Source: Diplonema papillatum
Taxonomy: Eukaryota > Euglenozoa > Diplonemea > Diplonemida > Diplonemidae
Reading direction: 5' to 3'
Length of the DNA: 64,000 bases
NCBI GenBank assembly: GCA_030068145.1
Contig: JAPJBO010000104.1
Location: forward strand, 186,001-250,000
Made by a program: the position numbers and the translations under genes. The notes under the pieces were generated by a model, which worked only from the letters and a program-made list of their open reading frames with translations, searched no databases and was not told the origin of the DNA. Within the stretch, counting starts at the first letter, position 1. The number at the start of each line of letters is the position of its first letter. Of this stretch, positions 10,692 through 21,131 are shown piece by piece.

Positions 10692-13600
10692 TGACCCCCG
10701 CCACCACCCGCAGGGCGCCCGCCCCCTAATTCGTGCTTTGTGGCCACTGCAGTACTTGGGGAACCAGTATCAGCCGGACAGGCACGTCCTGCTTCTTCTG
10801 TTGCTCGTCGCTCCTCAGAGTACTTCGTCATTATTCGCCGAGATTTGGCGGGGCATGGCAACTGCCCCAACAGCAGTGGACATGAATCCCTGTACAATGC
10901 ACGCAGACACATCTTCGCATGGGCCATTCTTTTTTCTTTTGCTACAACCGTTCCAGTCGCGGGTTGGGGCGAACGACCGACACGTAACTCGGATTTTAAT
11001 GGCCGCATTTCTGCACGGGAGATCACGATGCTTACCATGCCTATTTGTGCACTCCATCGTTACAGATTGTTGCTGCATATCACGTTCAAACCGCGCCTAC
11101 TATTTGCCCGGCCGAGGCAGTGCACTACCCCACTCTCCCCGGCAGGAACTTCACCTTCCGGCTTCCACTACGCTTTTGTCAGCTGCTCAACTCTGTCAGA
11201 ACGCTGGCGCAAACCGTTAGATTCTTCCGCATCAATGGGTGCCCCAAAGCCCGATGGGATCCACGAGAAAGTGGTAACTAGCGGGCTACAGAAGTCGTCG
11301 TGTAAAAAACGGCGACATTTCGCCCTCGCACGCTCTTGTATCCGAGACCTCGTGAAGGCAGAAGAAGTAGTGGCAATTACAATTTCGGTCATGTGCATTC
11401 TTGTTGAAGCGTAGAGATGGGAGTGGGTCAGGAGGGGAGGGGGCTTGGCAGGGCATTGTCGGATGGTCAGTTTTCTTTTTCTGCTGCAGCACGGCGTGGT
11501 GTCAAGAATACAAGCGAGAGCGTGAGCGATTGGGTGGGTGAGGGGGTGAGGACAGGGCAGCCCCCCCAAGATTGAGGAAGCTGCTCTTTTTTCTCCTCAC
11601 TCTCCCTTCTTCTGGCTTCTTTTTTACTTTTTGCCTTGTGCCCTGGTTCTTTTTTCTCCAGTCAGCTGTCCGTTGGAAGAGCGGCGTTCAGGCTCGCCTT
11701 TCACAAAGGGGTAAGCGAAGATTGAAAAAAAAAAAAGAAAGGGTCGGCACGGATGAAAATACCCAAATAGCTTAATCTGGGTCCATGCAATGGCTTGTCG
11801 GGATAGCGGCGGAACGGTGACTTTGTACAAGCGCGCTGAGTATCCGTCGAACCGTCTGCCTGCTCCATGAGGGGCGGCTGACGTTCAAACAGTTCACGTT
11901 GGGGGCTAAATGCGGGGGGGGCAAACTATACTCGGAGGGGTCGCCCAGTGCTTCTTGAGAAACAGTGCACCTTTCAATTCAGGTCAGTTTTCGTTGTTGA
12001 AACTCGGGTCTCTCGTAGGGGCGACCCCTCGGGTATTTCCTCCTATAAAAGCATGCTTATTCGCAAGAAAATGGGTGCGCATGCGGTTGTACGTGCCGTG
12101 AGAGGATGAACCCCAGTTCATTGGTGAACATGGTCATCAAGTCTACTTCAAAGGAGATGTTAAATAGAAGGCGAGGGATAGATGGATGTCGGTCCTTGCT
12201 TTGGGTTCATTCAAAGACCGCCTCCCACTATGGAGACAGTCGACCCAAGAGGTCGATTCGGCTACTACCCAGACAGCAGTGGGCCTACTTTCAAGAAGGA
12301 TAAGGGAGATGATCAAGTTACAATGCAAAACCGAAGGCAGCGCAGTCCAACTGCCGGTCTCCCTCTTATAAACTGCTTTTTGTTGTCGGAGATATTGTTC
12401 CCGTACAAGAGAGGAAAAGCGTGCTTGCCGCGTCCTCCATCTTCAGAAGATTCTTCTGTATCAAAAATCCGAAGTACCGGTAGTTACACATTCCTGCAGT
12501 TGGTCTTGTGCTGTTGCGTAGAAAGAAGACTGGTGTTCAAAATGCGCCTGCCAAAGGAGTGAGCGGATGGGAGGGTGGGTGAGAATATGTAAGAACGTGC
12601 GAGGAATGGTATTGCGATCCTTCAATCGACCGGTTCACTCGGCGGACCTTCCTCAGCGCGGAGGGTCTGGTACGTCAGGTGGCTGATCACAGCCAGGACC
12701 TTGCATGCAACGAGAGCACAGGCATCCTGGAGGAAGAGAGGGAAAGTGTTTCTGCGCACATTTCACCTTTAGTTGTTCACAACCCGCGCATGACGACTTT
12801 CGGTGAAACGTGTTTGCGCCTGTACGTATCCAGTTGGTACGTGGTTCAAGCAGGAAGGGCTCACCTTCTCACCACGGAAAAGTGCTGGTCGGGAAAGGGG
12901 GTCAACAGAGGAAGGAAGCAAATGGAAACTCATGGGGGGGATGGATCTTAGTTAATGTTTAGCAAAACACTGCATTGCGTATGTGATGCTAGCATCAAGT
13001 CTTCTTCCAAGAAGGGCGGGGGAGGGGGGTGTGGAAACAGGACGGGTGAATAATTGTAGAACTTCGGCTGTGCGAGGTTGTGGCTAACTGGTTTTTTAAA
13101 GCGAACGACCCCCCACTCAGATTCCGTATGAATCACTGATTCTTCTTTGTTCCTCGCGGTCATTTTTCAGAGTGGTAGCAGCTGTCCGACGCAGTCGGAT
13201 GCAGTGGGCCGGCATTGCTTCTTTTACTCGGAATTTCCGACTGTAGCGGCAGATTTGTGCCTTGGAGTGATGAAGTTGCCTTTCTGCGCAGCGAGGCTAC
13301 AGAATGAGCCATTCAGAAAAGAAGAATAATACTAGGAACATCACGGTGGGAGCGCCGTCGCTGCGTTTTGAGCGCCGGCTCACTTCCCTAACTAAAACTA
13401 GAGAAGTACGAACTTCAACTCTTATGTGAAGAAAAGAAAAAAACTACTCTTTGGTTGGAGACGCACGATAACATAGAAGTTTTCTATGTGCGCAGGTTCG
13501 TGGTAGAAGAGAAGTCGGGGGCCGTTTTCCATTGACTCCTGTTCTTCCCGGGTTTGCGGTCTTGTCCACCGCGCGTGTAGTTTCCAGTAGAAACTTCGTG

Positions 13601-13959
13601 GTATGCACTACTATTGCCCAAAGGGACGTGACTGGCTTCACAGCTTTTTCTGGATTGTGTTTCGCAGCATATCAGGACCTCTACTTTGCTTTCACCAGTC
13701 GACCGTTTGACACAGTTTCACACGGAGACATCACGCCTGCTCGCAGTCTCGTACTATGTTGTTGTTGTAGACTCGATACGGTCCTGTCTTGATCACCCAC
13801 GCAGAATCTTGGCAGAGTACCGTTTCCCGATCGAAGCAAATCGTTAGATGCTGCGGCAAAACACAACCCAGCACTTAGTCGCGGGGCATTTGGTGACACG
13901 TAGGAGAAATAAGTCGCCGTGAAACAAACAAATGTAGCATCGCGCAAAGTTCGAGGGGG
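10692..13959. other. Intergenic spacer, nothing recognised
   Basis: This is mixed-composition DNA with a poly-A stretch near 11725-11738 and pyrimidine-rich runs near 11570-11660. Open stretches on both strands are short and overlap each other, with no domain I recognise. Confidence 0.45.
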
Positions 13960-14685
13960 GAGTGTTGCGGAAGAAGAGTGTTCGTAGACTCCTGTTCCTG
14001 CAGCTGAAGTTGATAGCTGTCTCTCAGAGGAGCTGCCGAACTCATCAGTGAGTCATCATTACCAAATAATATTGCTTTTGTGTTCAAATGGACTGTTTCT
14101 TTCACGGCTAAGTTTTACGTATGCAAAATGCGTGCGGCTGGACAATTCCGCTGCACGGTCGGCAAGAACCTTTGCACGCTTTCCTCCCTAGCCTAGGCCA
14201 GGGCAGTCGTGACCCTTGCCTTGTAGACTGTTTCTTTTAATCATAGTTTGTTTGCATCAGAAGGCGTGCGGAAGAGGAGTGTTTGAACGTTCCTTGTTCC
14301 CCAGAATCTGAAGTTTGCTTGAAGAATGAGCGTGTGGTCCTCGTCGTTGGAATCATTTGACACCTTGTTTGCGAAGATGGTGTGGAGCACAAGTGCTGGA
14401 GCAGGCATTACGCTTACCGACATAACGGAATGAATGCGCCAACTACGGTGAGGAATGTGCGTGTGGAAGAGGAGCGTTCGTAGACTCCTGTTCCCCGAAG
14501 GTTTGAAAGGCCTCATCATGTAACACCTTGGTTGCGACGTTTCCGTAAAGCACTGAGTGCAGGCAAAAGACTTTCACTGGAGCAGATGTTGACACTTGTC
14601 GTTACCAGCGTCCAGCTCCGGTGAAGGATGTGGATGCGGAAGAGGAGCGTTCGTAGACTCCTCTTCTTGAAGCTTGTAGGTTTAG
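13960..14685 (+). repeat. Degenerate tandem array with a conserved AGGAG...CTCCT hairpin
   Basis: Four units share a core of the form GGAAGAGGAGCGTTCGTAG followed by ACTCCTGTTCC, near 13970, 14265, 14460 and 14635. The spacings are about 295, 195 and 175 bp. Within the core, AGGAG pairs with CTCCT around a CGTTCGTAG-type loop; the 14265 copy has lost the right arm. The last two intervening segments also align, for example TCAT[TG]T[GA]ACACCTTG[TG]TTGCG. The array lies upstream of the CCCH-protein gene in its transcription direction. Confidence 0.6.
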
Positions 14686-14995
14686 CGAAGTCCAAAGGAC
14701 ACTCTTTCGTTGGCGCTGCGCTGCACGCGCAAGCGTAGCAAGGAGCGCGGGTTGTCAGTTTCGCACGTTTGTGTGTTGCTGGCGATGAAGGCTTCGTGAG
14801 TTGTCCGAGGGGATTTTTCTTTTGATTGTGTCCTTGCTTCTTTTGGCGGACTTTTGAGCCAGTCTCCCGGGTGACCTTCGCGTCGACGGGCAGTGGGGAC
14901 ATCGTGAAACCTTCAGGGCCGGATGAACCCGTATGCCTCATTCCCCGGAACATGAGGCTGGCACGTTGGAGAGGACGTGGAAGCTGCTTGACGGA

Positions 14996-15682
14996 TCATT
15001 GGCTCGAACCGCCGAATGTGGCCGCGAACCGTGCAAGCGCGGTGAACGCTTCTTCGTTCGGTAACGAGTCGTTGGTGAAATCGCACTCGGACGAGCCATC
15101 CGACCCGCTTTGCGTCTGCGAGGGAGACAACGAGCTGCACCAGCTGTCGGCCGGCGCGATCAGGCTCAAGTCGATTTCGCGGCAGAAGTGCACGTTCGCG
15201 CACCGGCTGCCCCACTTGCACCGGGACAGCTTGTTGAGGCAGCACACGTGATCCTCCGGCACGGCCTCGTCCTTCTTAACAAACTCCTGCAGCCCGCGGG
15301 TGGGGCTGAAAAAGCTCCGGTCGAACGCCCGGCGGGCCCCATTCTGCAGCTCGATGACGATCACCTCCCCGTTGGCATCGGGCCTCTTGCAGGTGCCGTG
15401 CACGAAGCAGCAAGGTCCCGCCGTCTCGTCGCGGAGCTTGTCGATGACCGCCGGGTCTACGTGCAACTGCCTGCACCTTCTGTTCGACCTGCACTTGCCT
15501 CGGTGGAACAGGATGCAGATGCTGATTTGACGGAAGCGGCCGCGGGCTTCTTCTCTAACGTGTGCTTCCCGCCCTTGCGTTTCGAACGTCGAAGCGAACG
15601 GCACCCGGATCACCGTCACACGGTTTCCCGGATCTTTGCACTCGATGAACCTTTCCACATGCTCGTCGTGGTGCGGCTGCAT
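14996..15682 (-). CDS. CCCH zinc-finger protein with two fingers
   Basis: I choose the ATG at 15682 (MQPHHDEHVERF), giving 228 residues. It sits six bases past an acceptor-like site (TTTTCCGAAACAG), and the open frame further upstream has no protein-like character. Two fingers have identical spacing, C-x7-C-x5-C-x3-H: C56/C64/C70/H74 and C147/C155/C161/H165. A Cys/His-rich stretch (CCFVHGTC, residues 91-98) and a short globular piece lie between them. The tail is Ser/Asp-rich with an Ala/Phe helix at the end. CCCH proteins usually bind AU-rich or other single-stranded mRNA and control stability or translation. The specific role is unknown. Confidence 0.7.
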   Translation of the reverse strand: MQPHHDEHVERFIECKDPGNRVTVIRVPFASTFETQGREAHVREEARGRFRQISICILFHRGKCRSNRRCRQLHVDPAVIDKLRDETAGPCCFVHGTCKRPDANGEVIVIELQNGARRAFDRSFFSPTRGLQEFVKKDEAVPEDHVCCLNKLSRCKWGSRCANVHFCREIDLSLIAPADSWCSSLSPSQTQSGSDGSSECDFTNDSLPNEEAFTALARFAATFGGSSQ

Positions 15683-16616
15683 AGCGACCTGTTTCGGAAA
15701 ACGAAGCAGGGTCTTCCTATTTTCCTCAACCCTGAGTAGACGGCTCGTGCACTCTCCAAGAGAACCCGCCGGTGTTCGATTTCCCTTTGTGTCGGTTCCT
15801 CTTTTGTTGTCGATGTGGGTGTGTAAACTAACACCTGCTTTTTTTAGGTTTCCGACGATTCCGAATGCAGAATTCCCGATGTTGCTTGGCCGTTGCCACC
15901 CCAAACCGCCAGCGCTTAAGAGTTCCCTCATGGGAACTGACTCTGGGTGTAAGGCAGGGGCTTATATAGAATAGCAAACTTGGGTCGTCTCCCAAGTTTA
16001 CTGTAAACCCGAAAAAAAACTTGGGTGGGTGGGGAAAAAAATGAGAATTTTCTGAACAGGCAGTTCTTTTTTGGGTGTTGGCCAGGGTCAGTCAGGGCAC
16101 CGTGCCACCGAAGAAGCGGGCGAGATTCGATCGATCACGGGGCACACTCGCTGGATTTTAGCTCCAAATGTAGAACCTGCGGGGCATGCTCGAGTGCGCC
16201 GGAAGGGGAAGTGTCAGCAGCTCAAGTCGAAAGCGCAACATCAGCAAGTATTCGGGTTATCGCACCCACGACTGCCACTCTAGCCGATTTCATGAGACAA
16301 CAAATGGCTCTCCGAGGATTCGCATACCAATCGACGCATGCAGGAGCTATGTGCGGGAATTTTGCAATCGCAGAGAAGTCTAGATTACGTAGACCTCCTT
16401 TTTGTCTTGTACTGACCGGAGCAGGTGCTGGCCAGAATACTAGATCGGGGCTAACGTTCTCAGTTCGAACAGAAACAGACCCTGCTGGTGGGCGAGCATG
16501 ACCCAGCAGTGTTCAACGTGGGACGAGAAGCGTCGGAAACTTCTGCCAAAAGGCAACATTCCAAGAGTGCCCAAGTTCCACCCACTGCACTCCCAACTTT
16601 CCCGCCAAATCTCTCA
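15683..16616. other. Intergenic spacer, nothing recognised
   Basis: The first 150 bases are probably leader sequence of the CCCH gene. The rest has no open region or repeat that I could match elsewhere in the window. Confidence 0.4.
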
Positions 16617-16830
16617 GACCCTTATAAGTCCTGGTGTAAGGGTCAGGGACGAGAAAAAACGTGCCGAACCCTGGGCGAGGCGCTCATTGAGCTTTCGGAA
16701 ATTGTCGCCTGCTCCCTCCTGGACTGCGACGAGGAATAGTGCCACCCGCGTACTGTATGCTGTCCCCCGGTATCCGCAAGTGTTTCACCAGAAAATCACT
16801 GCGCACCGCTCGTACCCTGAATACCGGAAA
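16617..16830 (+). repeat. R3 dispersed repeat, copy 1
   Basis: Matches the reverse complement of 25035-25260. Shared blocks include AACGTGCCGAACCCTG, GAGCTTTCGGAA, TTGTCGCCTGCTCCCTCC and CATCCGCAAG, allowing one-base differences. The second copy has an extra segment of about 30 bases in the middle. Both copies also keep a short readable peptide (KRAEP.ARRS.SFRKLSPAPS), interrupted by a stop in copy 2, so this may be a remnant of a coding element. Confidence 0.65.
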
Positions 16831-17277
16831 CAGTGCATGCTTTCAGGTCCTTTCAGGGTCCCGGCGGTTTTGCGACACATCTTGTGGGTGTTTTATGGAC
16901 CCGCACCGGTGTGGATCAAACTTTCCTGGGGCTTCCGAATGTTTTTGGGTTCCCTGTGTGGTTGTGTCCTAGTCGGGCTGTTTTTTGTGGCTCTCTTTGC
17001 GGGATCCGTCTCCTCGCCGGCTGACCGGGCGGAGACCGGGGCGGTGCGTCCTCGACACCGTCCCCGCTCCCGTTCGCGGGCTCCCGCTCCTAGCCCCCCA
17101 CCGTGCTGCGAAAACGCTTGTAAAAGACTTCCTCGTCCGGCTCAGCACGGCAGCACACGGAAGGAAATCAGGGGCATGTCCTCGGGCAGCCGCCAGGAGT
17201 GAGTATACCCGGGCTTTCCACTCGGGGCCCAAGAACCCACCTCGTGCCGTCTAACCGTGAAACGTCCCGTGGGCGGG

Positions 17278-18988
17278 AGAAACAAATGACTGATCCGGTT
17301 GGTGGAGATGCGCGCTCCTGCCAGGGCTTTACTCGGGATTAGCTGAACTAAACAGCTATTAAGTTGCCTCACTCGGAGCCGTCTTCCTTCTCCATCCGCC
17401 AATTTAACATCCGTTAAATTCATTGCACACCAACCAAAGGATCACGGTTAGCTTCTTTGCTGGCTTGCTGGCCTGGCTACCGCATCAGTCAGCCAATACT
17501 TCATTCAACTGGCGAAGACCTGAGTTGGCATCAATCTAACACAACTGGCCTCTCGGGACTCTGGGATTGTTCTAATGGCTCTATCCCAATGGACCGAAGC
17601 AAAAGAGAAGACGAGGTGCGCCAGAGCTCCTGCAGATGGCATCATTCTGCGCCAGCTGTTCATCCGCGTGTAGGCGTCTCGATGGCCAAGCCCACGGAGA
17701 GAAGGCTGCCCAGCAAATCTTCCAGAGGCCTCGTGGGCCAGCTGCCGCGCCACCTCCACGAAGACGTAGATGTCCAGCTTGACCCTCGTCACCATGTGGA
17801 CCTCCTTGACTAGGGCCGTGGGCCCATCATCGCACGCACGCACGGAGCTTTGTCCGCCACATCCCCTGGTCCGGCCTCAGTTGGGCGACCGGCGACCTTA
17901 AAGCGCCGCAGAAAACTCGCACTCGTAGGCGGCTCCGCTCGACCACGAAGCCTCTGTCCACCTCTTTCTGCACCGACGCCCAGGTGGTCTCTTTGTTGTA
18001 GCACGTCGGGCTGGCCCCGAATTAGCTCCTCAACTGACAAATCCGGGTCCCCCAAGCTCTGGGGGGACTCGTATCCCACCCGGCCAGACATCGGGCAACC
18101 CTGCCGGAGATTCGCCAAGAGGTTGTCAAGCCTCGGCGATCCCCAGCTCCACAGGCATTTCGCCGAGCGGCCACATGGCAGGCATCCAGCGGTCCAGACG
18201 GACCTCAACCAGGCGAGCCTGCACTGTGCGCGTGGCACGGCGGATCTTAGGCACAGCGAGCCTACACGTCAACGACTAAGCGCTCGACAGGCGACTGACG
18301 GATCTCGGCCAGGCGGGCATGTGCGCGTGGCACGGCAGACCGCAGCGGAAACGAGCCTACGCGTCAGTGCTCAGGTCAGGCGGATTTCAGCCAAGCGAGG
18401 TTCGCCGTGCACGCGGCACGGCGGATCTCAGCACAAGCGTGTCTACACGTCAGCTGTCAGGCCACAGACTGATCTCGGGAGAGCTTCATTTCAGCAAGGC
18501 AAGCTTCATGCCATGCACGCGCACGGCGTATCTCGGCCTGCACGTCAGTGATCAGGGTCGACGGATCTCAACCAGACGAGCTCCACGCCGTGCACGCGGC
18601 ACGACGGATCTCAACCAGACGAGCTCCACGCCGTGCACGCGGCACGGCGGATCTCAACCGAAGCGAGCCTGCACGTCTTCGGCCTGGCGCTCGACAGGCG
18701 CCAGACGGATCTCCGCAGCTGGCACTTCGAGTACTAGGCGGGACAAATCTCAGCTGGATCCAGCCGATCGACCGTCTCGGCGCGCGACGGCCCCCCTCAG
18801 GTGGACCGCGGCTCAGGCATCAGCCTCGGATGCCCCCACGCATGCCCTTACTGCGCTTACTCGGTATTCAGTCCCGGCGAGCAGTGGCAGGGGCTCTCTC
18901 GAGCCAAACAAGTCAGAAACAAATGACTGATCCGGTTGCTGGAGATCCGCGCTCCTGCCGGGGCTTTGCTCGGGATTAGCTGAATTAA
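17278..18988 (+). repeat. 73-bp direct repeats bracketing a 1.56-kb segment
   Basis: Near-identical blocks lie at 17278-17350 and 18915-18988. Both run from AGAAACAAATGACTGATCCG to GGGATTAGCTGAA. They enclose GC-rich DNA holding the degenerate minisatellite listed separately. This layout could be a segmental duplication or terminal repeats of a small non-coding element. No transposase reading frame is visible inside. Confidence 0.6.
18180..18700 (+). repeat. Minisatellite with 43-bp unit
   Basis: Two exact 43-bp units occupy 18560-18602 and 18603-18645. Each starts GACGGATCTCAACCAGACGA and ends CCGTGCACGCGGCAC. Degenerate relatives built on GCGGATCTCAG...CGAG and GTGCACGCGGCACGG extend on both sides from about 18180 to 18700. 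Confidence 0.75.
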
Positions 18989-19003
18989 CACCTTACGGAC
19001 GGA

Positions 19004-19026
19004 GGGGGGGGGGGGGGGGGGGGGGG
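19004..19026 (+). repeat. Poly-G tract (23 G)
   Basis: An uninterrupted run of 23 G follows GGACGGA and precedes TTAATTTTGGG. It lies between the direct-repeat block and the piggyBac remnant. Run length may be affected by assembly or sequencing error. Confidence 0.8.
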
Positions 19027-19254
19027 TTAATTTTGGGAAAAGTACCTTTTCGGGAACTTCGGACCGCAGTCAAAAAATGGGTCGCAAATGGAGAGAATGG
19101 GGGCCTAGGGGTGCATTTCAATGATTTTCGCAGCCGATCTTTCAAATGCGCACCTCAGAATTGAACGCGTACACATGCAGAGTGACACAGGAGATACACG
19201 GTCACAGGAGAGACCTGGTCGGAAAACCCAGCACAAAATATCTGAACAACACCT

Positions 19255-20010
19255 AGAGTTGTTGTCCAAAAATAAAGAAAATGCTGTCCACGCTTCCTGT
19301 TGGGGAAACCACTACCACAGTGGAGCGCAAAATCTCCAACGAGAAGACACGCAAGGTGGAGAAGCCGGATATCGTCAGCTCGTACAACACGTACATGGGC
19401 GGCGTCGACATGGGCGATCAGCTCATGGCGAGTTGCGGGCGACTCATGAAGGGCCGGCGTTGGTACCTCAAACTTTTTTTCTACTTAGTCGAGGTCTCCA
19501 CTGTGAATGCCTACATCGTGTGGAAAATGCTTAGGACTGACAAGAAAGGAAGAACACCTTCACTTCCCGATTTCAAGCTGGTAATGGAGCTCCTTTCCGC
19601 CGAAAAGGGCTGCCCAACAGGATGCTCTACAAAGACGGGAACCCCTTCCAAAAAAACGATGCCGCCAACCTTCGCCCCAATCTGCTCGCAAGACAGAAAA
19701 GCAGAAGCACGGCGTTAATCACAGGTTGAACGGGCTATTTCACAACCTCGTCAAGCTGGATCAGCAGCGACAGTGCATATGCCACGTGCAGCGCAAAGGT
19801 GCTCTTTACAAATGCGAGCAGTGCGATGTCCCTCTTTGCCCTGTGGAGTGTTTCGGAAGGTACCACACCATGGCGCAACATCTCTTCGATGACCCAACCA
19901 TGCAAGGTACCGTTGACCGTTTGAAGGACCCCAACGGCCGGCACTTCAAGAGAGGGAGGGATCGTACGCTGTCGGCTGGCGACAGAATCAGCAACGTTGC
20001 AAAGAAGTAG
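19255..20010 (+). pseudogene. piggyBac-family transposase, 3' part, frameshifted
   Basis: Plus-strand remnant. The frame from 19281 gives MLSTLP, then KPDIVSSYNTYMGGVDMGDQ, then WYLKLFFYLVEVSTVNAYIVW. This is the C-terminal part of the DDE domain typical of piggyBac (YNxYMGGVDxxDQ, then aromatic/hydrophobic helices). After a frame change, 19726-20010 gives CHVQRKGALYKCEQCDVPLC and ECFGRYHT, the Cys-rich zinc-binding tail of the same family. The N-terminal catalytic part is missing, and another frame change is likely just upstream of MLSTLP. It is not functional as it stands. It runs opposite to all host genes. Confidence 0.85.
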
Positions 20011-20659
20011 TGAGACCCTTTCTCCTCGTCGCTGCACCAAATCAAATGATCATATCTTCGCACGCCCGTTTTTCCCTGTCCGTCTTTTGCTACTGTCCCA
20101 TGCTGGCTGGGTCCCGGGTTTCGCGGTGGCATCTGTTCGTCACACGGGCAACAGTTTTGTCAGATGAAGGGCGCATTTGAAAGATCTGTGACGTATCTTT
20201 CCAAAGAAGCAAACATCGACCACTTAAGTTGGATTTGCACTGGCTGGGTGTGCCTTGGGTCCCTGGCACGTGCCAGCTGCTCTGTTTACGGTGTGCATCA
20301 ACCCGTCTCAGACCGCAAGACGCCCTGCCACAGTGCTTCATGCGGAAGTGTGGCTTCGGAGCGCCGGTTCTGCCTGCCGGTGTTGAACTAGGCTGGCCAG
20401 TTCCGAAAAAGAGGTTGAAAAAAATCTCGGTCAGGGGTCTTTTAAAGAGGGGCCGAGCTTTCTTTGTCAAGCAAGCGAATTTTAGAGTTACATGCAAGTT
20501 TGGTTTTACTGGTTCCGATACTGGGTCACAAAGAGGAAGCAAAAGACGGACACCAAATGTGGCATAAATCTGCTAAAACACCAGATTGAGAACCAAATCT
20601 GCAGCATCAACTTGTGTTGCCTTGCTGGCTTGTTGAGGGGCTGCTCTTGCTCAGCATTG

Positions 20660-21131
20660 CGACAAGCCAATTATTCCTCCAGCGACGCGTAGTGCAGCCT
20701 CCTTGGGTTTGCACAGAATTTTGCAATGTATTTTGCCAGTGTCTCTTCGTCAATGCCTCGTGCCCCCATTTTACACTCCACGCCAACGAAAAGAACAGTT
20801 GCCAGATTGTCAGCAGCCAGCTTGCGCAACCTTGTCGACACCAACCGAAGTTTGGAAAACAAGCGCTCCACTGATGCGGAACCCAGAGGAAGGATGGAGG
20901 CAAGCTGGTTGTGAAGCGCTGAATCACAGTGTTGAGATCCGAGAGACCCAACTGACTAATCTCGGCACAAACGCTTGCACACTCAGATATGATGGAAGTT
21001 TTGTGTGCTTGGATCCACTTTGGCGGATGCACTGCCGGCGCTTCAAAATCTGGACAGGTATATTTGTCTGTGATGCCTGGTCCGACTGACATGTAATGGT
21101 CAGCAATCGAGGAAAGGGAATCCTGGGACAC
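20660..21131 (-). pseudogene. hAT-like transposase C-terminal fragment, frameshifted
   Basis: On the minus strand, one frame gives SVERLFSKLRLVSTRLRK followed by NLATVLFVGVECK. This resembles the C-terminal dimerisation segment of hAT transposases and their domesticated relatives (ERxFSxLxxIxTxLRxxM). The upstream part (for example HKTSIISECASVCAEISQLG) is in another frame, so at least one frameshift separates them. No intact catalytic domain or terminal repeats were found. Assignment rests on the short motif only. Confidence 0.5.

Noticed and set aside
13960-14685. A CRISPR-like array
   Set aside because: Only four degenerate repeats with spacers of very different lengths that are themselves related; the genome is eukaryotic.
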